This document shows, in pieces, positions 19,202-28,869 of a DNA stretch of 64,000 nt. Under the pieces are notes generated by a model, which saw only the letters and a list, made by a program, of their open reading frames with translations, made no database searches and had not been told where the DNA came from. Origin of the DNA: Gracilaria gracilis (lineage: Eukaryota; Rhodophyta; Florideophyceae; Gracilariales; Gracilariaceae); the NCBI GenBank assembly GCA_030374805.1, contig JARGSG010000225.1, forward strand, positions 124,001 through 188,000. Reading direction: 5' to 3'. Numbering within the stretch: position 1 is the first letter of the stretch; each line of letters starts with the position of its first letter. Both the position numbers and the translations under genes were made by a program.

Positions 19202-21289
19202 ATGAGTCATCGTCCGCACGGAGAAATAGGTGAAGGGTGTTTGGTCGAAAAAGACTCCGCAAAGTCCGTACCGGTCGCAATTCGCGCCGCCTCGGATGCC
19301 GCTTCGGTTGGCCGCCGGTGCACCCGAAGTAACGCGACGGCCTACGTCACGCCTTCAGAGGAGCCCGAACGGATGATCCGCGACGGGTCCGCACGTAACA
19401 GGTCAAAGTCCGTACGGAACGAGGACGAGGCAACTGCCCTCCTCCCTTTTCCCGGAACGGAGAAGACGCCGCGGGGCGAAGCTGACCCCGCGCCGCCGCT
19501 TCTTACCGAACGGACTACCGCACGGGAACTCTGGGCAGGGATCGCTCCCTACGCCCTGCAGAGTCTCCGAACGGAAATTGAGGTCCACGTCCCCATGGCA
19601 GTGGAGAGGTACCTCAAGGACCGAATCCCAGCGCTTCTGCACGAGGATATTCCACCGATCGTACACGATATGGTCAGGAATATCCTGAAGACAGACCGTT
19701 CGGAACCTGCTACGTCAGCTCTGAACAGTACACTGGCCGCACTGGTAGCTCAGCTACCGACCCACCCACCCAAATCTTTTATTGACGGTACGGACAATGC
19801 ACCCACTAGCGGCGAGAGGCAACACCGACCGGAACTGAAGAAGGGCCCGACGAAGGGTCCGACCGGAGTGTACCTCCCACCAGTCAGCCCGCAGGATGAT
19901 CCGAACGGAAGCTCAGGAGATTCCTCCGACGACAGGAGGAATCGCCGCCGCAGAGGCGGTAGACCGAGCGGAAGTTCCGATTCGGATGACGCGCCCCGTA
20001 AACGGAAAGATCGTCGTCGCCAGAGAAGGCGAAGATCAGCTAGAACGGACTCGGACTCTTCGGAGTCATCGTTGGATGACGACCGCACGGATTCGGAAGT
20101 CGACCGACACTCTCGCAGCCCTCGACGGAGGGGGAAGTCCGATCTGTATCGTTCCCGTTCGGACAGGTTGATGCTAAAACGCATCTGGCCCTTGAACGAG
20201 AAGTTCGCCAAAGTGGTGGACTACCGTACGAACAGGTTGCTCAGGAGGAGCCAGACGTACAATTCGAGGGTGGCGCGCAAGATTGCGCGCCACCAAGAGA
20301 AATTGAATGTCCAGATGAAGGGTCATTCTTTTTCCGGGACGGGTCCGATATCGGTGCTCAATTTCTTACAGCGGTTTGAAACCGCTTGCAACCATAACGG
20401 ACTCACTGAGGGGGCAGCCCTCTGGTGTTTCCAGTTTTACCTGACCGGACCGGCGCACGCTCTGGTTCAGTCTCGGCTCGAAGGTGAGTCTGGCGCTGTC
20501 GACCGTACTCGGGATAAGTCTCTCCATACGTACGAAGAGGTAGTCAATTTTCTGTTGACCACGTACGCAACGGATGAGATCATTGCCGACGCGGCCGCAG
20601 AGGTCACCCTCTACCGCCAAGCGTCAGGCATGTCCGAAACGGAATTCGCCCAGAAGCTCTGGACGAAAGCCCTCCGTTGCGGAAATGTCTTTACCGATCG
20701 GAATTTGAAGGGGATCTTCGTCGAAGGTCTCCTTGCCGCCATACGGTCAAAGGTGAGGAATCACCTCACCTCGCATCCCAATATCTGATACGATGCACTT
20801 GCCCGTTACGCGGAATCGTACGGAGACACCCATCGTGCCTCACGTCGACAGTTCGTTCGGGTCGATACTCTAAAGCCAACCGCTAGGAAAGAGTCCTCTC
20901 GTACCGCCCGGAAGGTTCATAGTATCGATACCCCGTCGGGATCGATCTATTTCGTATCGGACGAAGACGAGGAACATGTCCTCGCGGTGTCCCGCGCGTC
21001 CTCCATGCCCTGGCCCCCCACTACGCCCTCGGCTTCAACGCCGGCTCAGTCCGTTCGGTCTTATCCCAGTCCTGCCAGCTCCAGGGTACAGCAACCCCAC
21101 GGGCAGGCACCAGTTAGACCGTGTTGGATTGGCCTTTCGCGGGAGCCCAACTGCTGTCCGTTGCTCGCCACGGACCTAAAGGAGAAGCTGCTGGCCATAC
21201 GGGAGGCTAATTATCAGCAACGTCGCGAGGAAGGCTATTACAGTGCCTACCAGACCGGACGGAAAACTGATACCCCGAAGGACAAATAG
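19202..21289 (+). pseudogene. Gypsy-1 gag, with an in-frame TGA
   Basis: From ATG 19202 (MSHRPHGEIGEG) a 528-codon frame runs to a TGA at 20786-20788. The same frame then stays open to a TAG at 21287-21289, and the sequence after the TGA (YDALARYAESYG) reads as a natural continuation, so one stop splits a protein of about 695 codons. The N-half is Arg/Ser/Asp-rich; residues about 370-525 (from about 20310 to the TGA) form the capsid-like part (GPISVLNFLQRFE, then NFLLTTYATDEIIADAA). No canonical CCHC knuckle was seen. Either the stop is a mutation or it is suppressed; mutation is likelier given the other lesions. Confidence 0.75.
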
Positions 21290-21589
21290 GATATTGCCAG
21301 GGCGGACAGCCTCGCCAGACGTACTCACCAACACCGACACAGGCCGTCATGCTGGTCGAGAAGCCTGCTCCCCACCAGGAAAACGACCAGGAGGAAGCGG
21401 AGAGGCATCGCCTCCTCCACAGAGGCCTAGCCTCGCCCCGTCAGCGACAGACCGAACGGACTCCATCCGAGGGGAGTCCCCTGTCCTGACATGTGACCTG
21501 ACCGATACGGACATTGAAACCGAAACGGTCCTCTTTTCTAGCGCGAACTACAAGGTGAACGTGTCGGTTGGCCTCAACACGGCACTGAT

Positions 21590-22562
21590 GTTCCGTTAAC
21601 GGGAGTTCTTGATACCGGAGCCGGACCCTGTCTGGTTCACGAACGCTGTCTCCCTCCGAATTGGCGCTCGAAACTCCGACCGGACGTAAGACCCCGAATT
21701 ACGGACGCGTCGAAGAACCGAATGGACGTTGTAGGAGTTCTCCCCCTTATGGTCCGGGTTGGTGACCTCAATGTACGAGTACAGTTCCTAATGGTTTCTA
21801 ACCTCTCCACCAGCGTACGACTCGGTACTTCTTTTATTGACAAGTACGTCTTGGCAATACTACCACCGAAACGGACAATACTTTTACGCCACTCCAAACC
21901 GGTGTCTATACACTCTTCCGCCTACGGACCAAATGCACCTTCCGCGCCGGAACCAGAACCCGAACGGGAAACTCCATCTAATAGGATACACGTTGCCCGT
22001 CCGGTTGTTCTACCCCCAATGTCGGAAACGAACGTCACGGTAACCACCAAAACGTCCGGTTTGGTCTTTCTACAGTCTCATCACCGAACGGGATCAACGC
22101 TTGAACTCACACTCCTTGCGGGTAGAGTTATGGAGCTCCGACCGGACGTACCCTTTCTCGTTCGCGTGGCGAACTTTTCTGACCGCTCGGTTCGACTACA
22201 CAAAAACACCGTTATCGGACTTGCTCTTCCATCTCCTGTAGCGCTAATAACTCCGCAACCATCGTCGCAGAGCGACGAGTCCAAGGAGGGGGAACACATT
22301 CCGATTTCGGGTAATAATTCCGAACGGGAATACAAGGATACCCAACAGGAGCAAGAAACCGTACGGAAAGATGAGAACAATTGGACCAGCAAGGTACAGA
22401 TCAGTCCTGAGTATGTTACCGAACGGGACAAAGTTATTGAGCTACTTCGACCGTTTGCGGACATGTGGGAGGGCCGTCTCGGAACGATTGCGGCAGCGAA
22501 GCACCGCACCCAACTGGAACCAGGCTTGAAGCCCATATTCCAGATGCCGTACCGGACCCGCT
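21590..22562 (+). pseudogene. Gypsy-1 protease region and linker
   Basis: Shortly after 21596 the frame reads GVLDTGAGPCLVHE, the retroviral-type aspartic protease active site (D-T-G). The frame upstream (NYKVNVSVGLNTALM, ending near 21597) is in a different phase, so a frame change lies at about 21593. The protease frame continues through a linker to IFQMPYR near 22555, where a second frame change leads into the reverse transcriptase. The protein would mature Gag-Pol. Confidence 0.72.
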
Positions 22563-23978
22563 CGGAGAGAACTCGAACGTAAGGAGGTGACGAAGCAGCT
22601 CGCTGCTGGTTTCATAGAACCGTCATCGGCAAAATGGGCCAGCCCGGTCGTATACGCGCTCAAGAAAGACGGAAGCCTTCCCTTCTGCGTCGACTACCGC
22701 CGGTTGAACGCTACGACCGTACGGGACACATACCCACTACCCCGAATGGACGAGTGCATCGATTCTCTTGGAGATGCACAAATCTTCTCCACTTTGGACG
22801 CCGACAGTGGTTATTGGCAGACCGAAATGGATGAATCCGACCAGGACAAAACGACGTTCACGTCGCATATGGAACTGTACCGTTATCGGAGAATGCCGTT
22901 CGGACTCAAGAACGCACCAGCTACTTTCCACCGTGCTGTCTATATCATCCTATCACGGGTGAAGTGGCAGTACGCACTGGTGCATCTTGATGACGTAATC
23001 ATCTATTCCCGGACGGTTGAAGAGCATTATGACCATGTGCGGACCATACTGCATATGCTCCATTCGGCTGGTGTTACTCTCCAACTGGACAAGTGCTACT
23101 TTTTCAGTGGCACGGTGGACTATCTAGGGCACGTAATCCGACCGGGAAAGCTTCAAGTGTCCCTCAAGACACAGAATGCTATCAAGCAGGCTAAACCGCC
23201 TACGACCCAGACGGAGCTCCGATCGTTCTTGGGGCTCTGTAACGTTTTCCGTCGGTTTGTCGCAAACTTCGCCCGAATTGCGGCTCCATTGAACCGCAAG
23301 TTGGAAAAGCGGCAACCCACGAAGTTTGAGACATTGACCGATACGGAATACGAAGCCTTTGACGAATTACGTCAGAGACTGATAAGCCCGCCCATTTTGG
23401 CCATCCCCCGTCAAGGGTACCCGTTCGTTCTGGATACAGACGCATGCAACCGACAGGTAGGATGCACCCTGCTACAGAAGCAACCGGACGGAGGCTTACT
23501 ACCGATCGGTTACTGGAGCCGCTCTCTATCCAAGACCGAACGGCAATACTCGACTACCGAACGGGAACGCCTTGCGGTCGTCTGGGCCATACTGCACCTC
23601 CGTCCGTACCTAGAAGGTCAGAGGTTCACTGTCCGAACGAACCACCACTCCTTGAGGTGGACATTGAACCTTGCGGACGTGTCAGGACGATTGGCCAGGT
23701 GGCGGTTGCGTTTAATGGAGTATGAATTCGATGTCGTCCACCGTCCGGGTATCAAGCACCAAGCGGCTGATGCCCTTTCTCGGATCCGGACGGATGGCGA
23801 AGACGATGCCCCATTGGACGAACAGGTCCTCTGCTTGCTAGTGAATGACCGAACGGACGATGGCTACTTTATCACCAACATTACCGTTAACGGTGATGAG
23901 TACAGCGACGTCTGCGTCGACTGGCCAACGCCCAAACAAAAATCTGCTGGTATTCCCGAGGTACTTGCTGTCACCTAG
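22563..23978 (+). CDS. Gypsy-1 reverse transcriptase and RNase H
   Basis: An uninterrupted frame with the Ty3/gypsy reverse transcriptase motifs in order: GFIEPSSAKWASPVVYALKK, CVDYRRLN, PLPRMDE, DADSGYWQ, MPFGLKNAPATF, the catalytic VHLDDVIIYS, and DYLGHVI, followed by the tether region LRSFLGLCNVFRRFV and RNase H (LDTDACNRQVGCTLLQ, LAVVWAI, NHHSLRW, then HQAADALSR). The catalytic aspartates are present. It ends at an in-frame TAG (23976-23978) beyond which the same phase continues into integrase, so the stop is probably a disabling mutation. Confidence 0.92.
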   Translation, partial: RRELERKEVTKQLAAGFIEPSSAKWASPVVYALKKDGSLPFCVDYRRLNATTVRDTYPLPRMDECIDSLGDAQIFSTLDADSGYWQTEMDESDQDKTTFTSHMELYRYRRMPFGLKNAPATFHRAVYIILSRVKWQYALVHLDDVIIYSRTVEEHYDHVRTILHMLHSAGVTLQLDKCYFFSGTVDYLGHVIRPGKLQVSLKTQNAIKQAKPPTTQTELRSFLGLCNVFRRFVANFARIAAPLNRKLEKRQPTKFETLTDTEYEAFDELRQRLISPPILAIPRQGYPFVLDTDACNRQVGCTLLQKQPDGGLLPIGYWSRSLSKTERQYSTTERERLAVVWAILHLRPYLEGQRFTVRTNHHSLRWTLNLADVSGRLARWRLRLMEYEFDVVHRPGIKHQAADALSRIRTDGEDDAPLDEQVLCLLVNDRTDDGYFITNITVNGDEYSDVCVDWPTPKQKSAGIPEVLAVT

Positions 23979-25193
23979 GAGGAAACCAATATCGTTCCGG
24001 TCACGTTCCAAGAGCTGGTACGAGCTCAAGCAGATGACCCTTTCTGTGAGTCCGTACGGAAAGACATCGGCAACGGTGTCACTCTGTTCGACATCGACCG
24101 AGAAGGACTTATCATGCGCAAAGCCCCACTGGACGGCGCCATCCAGAAGGTCGTACCTGCATCACTGCAGGCACGCGTCCTCTACTTGGCACACTACCCC
24201 CGTCTGGTTGGCCATCCGGGCTCCACTCGAATGTATGAAAGTCTCCGTCGAGACTTCTACTGGCCACATATGGCCAATGATGTATTCCAGACCGTACGGG
24301 ACTGTCGCATCTGCCCGGCGACGAAGGGAACACACTTCAAGTCGCAGAAGCTGCTGAAGCTGTTCCCCGCCGCCGGTCCGCTGGAATTCGTCGCGATGGA
24401 CATCGTCGGTCCATTCACGAAGTCCGTAAACGGTTACCAGTACATACTGGTTATTACCGATCGGTTTAGCAAGATAGCCCGCTCTATATTTATGCGGTCA
24501 ACCACAGCTCCTGTAGTGGCGAAGGCCTTCCTGGAGAACTGGGTTTATCCGTACGGAATACCGAACTACTTGCTAACCGATAACGGAACTCAATTTGTCT
24601 CTAAGTTCTTCGAGACTGTGTGCACCGCGTTGGGAACCAAACACATACTGACAACCGCGTACCATCCGCAAACGAATGGTCAGGCCGAACGGTTTAACAA
24701 AACACTCATGGAGAGGTTACGCCACTACGTAGCGGAACACCAGAACACTTGCCACGCGTACGTGGAACCTCTTACGTACGGTTACAACCTACAGATCCAT
24801 CGATCTCTCGGTACCGCACCGTTCGACGTTGCGCTAACGCGTAAGCCACCAAGCGTTCTGCACGAAGACCCCAGTTCGTCACTAGACCCAACGACGCCTA
24901 CACAGCCCACTGCCGCTCGGTTAAAACGTTACACGCTCAAGCTCCTACAGGCCACGCTGCAGACCGCTTGGACAAAGTTGACCCGCGCCCAACAGCGCCA
25001 TAAAAAACCTTTGATAAGTCCGTACGGTACACGCAGAGCTTTACCCCTAGGGAAGAGGTGTTCGTTGACCGACTGGACTATAAAAACGCAGAGGAGGACC
25101 TTACGGATCAGGAACGTACGTATCGGAAGCTCTAACAGAAGACGGTTGGCCCATTTAAGGTCGTATCCGCAACGGATGCCACTGTCACCCTGA
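23979..25193 (+). pseudogene. Gypsy-1 integrase
   Basis: Continues in the reverse-transcriptase phase after the TAG. The zinc HHCC motif is visible (AHYPRLVGHPG and CRICP), then the catalytic triad in AMDIVGP, LTDNGTQF and NGQAERFN (D, D, E). After about 25010 the phase changes; another frame there encodes RHKKPFDKSV and later the GPFKVV-type segment of the integrase C-terminus, so the frame is broken near its end. Confidence 0.88.
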
Positions 25194-25379
25194 ACCAAGA
25201 CGGTATTCACAACACCGTCAGTATTGACAGAGTTACAAAAGCCCCAACCGCACGGCCAACAACCACACCGGTCACTTCCGAACGAACACGCGGCACAGTA
25301 GCTGCTGAACCCGAGGGACCGTATGCGGACGAACTAGTCTACGACCAACCCACTCCACCGCCCGGAACAGTTCCGAGCG

Positions 25380-25553
25380 TAATGGAACGCGTCGTCGACC
25401 ATCGCGACACTCCGAACGGACAGGAATACCGCGTACGATGGCACGGTTACCGTACGGATCAGGACACGTTTGAACCACCCGGACACATCCCCCAACACTT
25501 CATTGCCCGCTACTGGCGTCGAAGAAACCGTATGGTATCTGCAAGACCTTCAT
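25380..25553 (+). pseudogene. Gypsy-1 chromodomain
   Basis: Reads VMERVVDHRDTPNGQEYRVR then WHGYRTDQDTFEPPGHI and ARYWRR: the V-E-x-I/V-x-D-x-R start, the YxVRWxGY core and the T-W/F-EP motif of chromodomains found at the integrase C-terminus of chromoviruses, which target insertion to modified chromatin. One aromatic-cage position appears as F in TFEP. Preceded in phase by a Pro/Thr-rich linker from about 25200. Confidence 0.88.
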
Positions 25554-27957
25554 GAGGGGGAAGGGTAGTGCGCGGATCTCAAGGTCCGAACGTACGTGCT
25601 GGTAATGCATGAGCTTCGAGCTACGGCTTGAAGCATAACTTACTGACTTTATCGTACGATACTGGTTTGTCTGCACAGACACTCAACCGTTTACGTACGC
25701 TATGTAGCATCTACTTTTTCGACTTGGAACATATCGCGTTGTGTTTTCGAGAACAACGCGCCTACTCTACTGTCTACTTGCTGAGAATTCCGAACGGACG
25801 TGGTACCAATCGCGAGCACGAACGAAGTATTGCTCTTCAGTTCTCCGCAAGGACGAATGTGGTATAGTCGAGAACCCGTACGGGACGACACGTCACCCCT
25901 GTGACGGCAACACCTCTTCGTAATGCTGGACGTACACCGCCACGTCATCTGTGTGCTGTACCCGAACGGAACTGCATGCGCTCTTGCGCCGCATACGCGC
26001 AGCCAGGCGGGCGGCGCGGCGCGATTACTTGCAAGGCGAATCAAAAAAATTGTCGCGGAAATTGCCTGCCCGTACGGTAGCAAAACGGCGATTCAGTGTT
26101 TGGCCGCTAGCTCCGAAACGCTAGCGTTTCAGGCGCTCAAAATGCCCGATTTGGACTCGTCGCACGGTCAAAATACTTGTGATTTTTTGGATCGCACGCG
26201 CGCGCCTCTACACGCCATACTGTGTACCGAATCGGTTACTGACGCACGCGCGGGGCGCATACGCTCCATGCCCGAGTAATATGCAATTTTCTGAGCCCGA
26301 CCGGTGCGCGTCATTGCTGGAAGACTCGTCTGGCTGGCGCGACCGTTTCCGTTCGGACCGTGCACCGTATCACACTGTGACTGTCACCGCACGACTTCCG
26401 TCACCGAATCGCGTCCAATTCGTACGGTGGCTCCTTGCTCCCACAGACGCTCCTCGCCCGTATGGGCATGATGAGCGCTGACGGTCCTTTGACCGTCAGT
26501 CTATTCACGAACGAGGATCACCGCTTCGGACAGGACGTAAACGCAAGAACGTACACGCGACCGCTAAGGAACCACTTGCCGGACGTTCCCCGTCGAGACG
26601 TACCGTGCGCGCCGATTCGGACACCCGTCGGACCTTCTCCTTCGAGACGAACCGTACGTACCGATTGGAATATCCGCAAGCCTTCGCTGCGGTCAGCGTC
26701 TGTCGATATGTCCGCTCGTACGTAACACGGTGAGCGCTCCGCGACGAGTTCATTCGTACGGTATCTTCTACCGTCACCTTCGGAAAATCGGGCGTAGCTT
26801 CGCCCCGCCCGTGGTGGGCACCTTTCCCGAACGGATATCTCCAATCTTACTTTTACGTACAGCACTTCGACGACCGGACACGCGCACGTTCGGTGCAGTC
26901 TTGCACGAAGCAGCCTCGTTCGTTCAACGCACGGAGTCTCATGCAGATGCCACTGCGTGCACCTGCTCGGCGCTGATCCGTTCGGTTTTTCGCTTTTCTC
27001 CCGCCACGGTTACGCCGTTTCGTTCCTCCGTAATGAAAATTTTGCCATGGCTTCGCCGCGCCCTTGGAGGGCAAATTTTCCGAAACGGATACCATAGGCC
27101 CGAATTACCTCAGCGTACACCGAATGGATCAGTACGAGACCATTGGCGGACTTACAGGGCTCAACCGAATCGAATAGAGCGCTGGAAGGCGTCAAAATGC
27201 TCCGATCGGATGGGTACGGCGTCGGATCCTATGGGACTACGCTGAGGCCGCGACCACGGGCGTTCCCAAAGGTGGCCGTCGTTAGGCACCACAGCCACCT
27301 CGTGCCTGATGTCGTCCGCTCAAATCCCTGTAAGCACCCACCGCTCGTGCAGTACTCTCTGCCGACCGCTTGGGAAATTTTGACATGGCTTCGCCCCGCC
27401 GTTTCCGTGCAAATTCTCCAAACGGACACTGCGGCGTCCTGTTCACCGTGTGGACTCGGTATGGATTTGGGGTGTATTCTCAAACGGGTAGCACCACGCG
27501 AACACCTCGCTGTCAGCGTAGCTCAGGGCTTATAAGCTCCGCTCATTACACTCCGTATGGTGTCCGTCGTGGACGTCCGAAGGAACGGGAGGTATACCTT
27601 CGATCGGACTCGTGCTTATGGAGTGTCAGGGACGTCGACACCGCTCAAACGGGCACCTCTGGGCTGCACAGATATACGCCGTCGCGTACACTCCGGGTGA
27701 CGCGTAATGCGTCTTCGATCTGCCGTTTGCGTACCAGCGCATGTCGTTCCGCTCGGTTAAATCTTTTACCACACGTACTCAGGGCCTTTTCCGTCGCTCC
27801 CGCTCAGGAAATTTTGGCATGGCTTCGCCCCGCCCTTCCCGGGCAAAATTTCCGAACGGACACTATGGCGCCCTCTCGACCATACGGACAGACGCGTAAC
27901 GACTTGGCGACACTACGCGGCGCTCCGGGGGCGGAGTGCAAGTGTAGGAGGGGGATC
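25554..27957 (+). other. Gypsy-1 noncoding 3' tail with repeated hairpins
   Basis: About 2.4 kb between the chromodomain and the right LTR with only short unrelated open frames. It contains four related copies of an about 58-bp block (near 26781, 27034, 27373 and 27808) sharing ATGGCTTCGCCCCGCCC flanked by GGAAATTTTG and CAAAATTTCC arms, and many CCGWWCGG octamers. The purine tract for plus-strand priming is at 27944-27955. Confidence 0.7.
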
Positions 27958-28508
27958 TGTAGTATAGTGGGCCCGAGTTGGTGCATAGTGTATCCGATCG
28001 GCCGTTCACGTACAAAGGGGTAGTGCACGACGGGCTGGTGCAGTGGCACCGCCACGTGTACGATTTGGTGATCGAGTGCCGGACGGGTTGGCCGAGCGTA
28101 CAAGTTGGACACGTGTAGTGATTGTGTGGTGCTGGGTGGTGACAATGCAAATTAGACCGATCGTACAGTAGTTAGTAATGGGGCCCAGACCCGATATTTA
28201 GTTGTAGCTCGGATCTCCCGAGGCCCCAATCGTAAACGACAAGCATCTTCTGCCGGACGTCTTCTTCGCTAGTTTGCACTAACGATAGACCGCACGGCTA
28301 CTCCTTTATTCGGTTTCTCAGACCGTTCGTACCCTTCCGCACGTTCCTGTACGTGCCTGGTGATACCAATCGTCCACTCTTCCTTCGACCGCCCGGTGCT
28401 TCCGCCCCTTCTCTCCGCTCGGGTTCATTACAGTCACAAGACTGTACGCTGCCGCCGCTCCCATCTCAAGACCGCTTCGGACTCTTTGGTTTATTGTGTT
28501 ATACGACA
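27958..28508 (+). repeat. Gypsy-1 right LTR
   Basis: 551 bp, TGTAGTATAGTGGG to GTTATACGACA, followed by the target duplication TGAAG. Its middle and 3' parts are nearly identical to the left LTR; the first 190 bases differ at many positions and by a small insertion near 28110. Confidence 0.95.
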
Positions 28509-28861
28509 TGAAGCATAAAGGAGATCCCGTGATGCTAAACGATGGTCTCAGCCGTAACATTCCTACGATTACTAGCTACAACGAGGATGTTACTTGTGTC
28601 TGCTGTGGGGGAACCCCCTGCTACTGGATGCAAGTCGATCCCTCTGTAGTTGAGAAGGTGCGGTCGGAGTATCCTGAGATTGGAACAGTGCGAGAGTGGA
28701 ATAATGAAGTACGTAAAATGGCGCATAAAACGTTCGTGTTAGAACGATTTGGGTTTATGGGCAAGGGTGTCAGAGTTCAAATTCCTCATAGCGCACTAAA
28801 GGGAATACGAAGGCTCTGGCCAGACACGGATGGAAGATACATGGGATTCAAGCAACAGTAG
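28509..28861 (+). pseudogene. PB-A accessory frame, 3' part
   Basis: Continues the frame of 18410-18583 in phase after gypsy-1. It encodes about 117 residues with a cysteine cluster CVCCGGTPC near the start, a helical middle, and an ending RVQIPHSALKGIRRLW followed by P-x5-Y-x-GF. That R-x2-P-x6-IR-x3-P-x5-Y-x-GF layout reminds me of the C-terminus of small Cys-rich P2X7-like proteins seen in transposon-rich animal genomes, but I cannot verify that. It ends nine bases before the transposase stop on the other strand, so it is a second, convergent gene of PB-A. Confidence 0.7.
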
Positions 28862-28869
28862 ATGAAAGA

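Larger units (their letters stand above)
18584..28508 (+). mobile_element. Gypsy-1: chromodomain Ty3/gypsy LTR retrotransposon
   Basis: A 9.9-kb element with LTRs 18584-19125 and 27958-28508 (TG...CA ends), a perfect 5-bp target duplication TGAAG (18579-18583, 28509-28513), primer-binding-like TTGGTCTCCCGACC directly after the left LTR, and a purine tract AGGAGGGGGA directly before the right LTR. Domain order is gag, protease, reverse transcriptase, RNase H, integrase, chromodomain, which is the Ty3/gypsy order. A 2.4-kb noncoding tail follows. Roughly 30 LTR differences by eye, concentrated in the first 190 bases, plus stops and frame changes in gag-pol show it is not recent and is probably not autonomous. 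It inserted into PB-A. Confidence 0.95.

Noticed and set aside
26505..27245. Frames in the gypsy-1 3' tail as an env-like third gene
   Set aside because: Short, overlapping on both strands, Arg-rich because of the CCGWWCGG motif, and without signal peptide or membrane segments.
18584..28508. CCGWWCGG enrichment as simple codon preference
   Set aside because: The motif occurs in all three phases and throughout the noncoding tail, so codon choice cannot be the cause.
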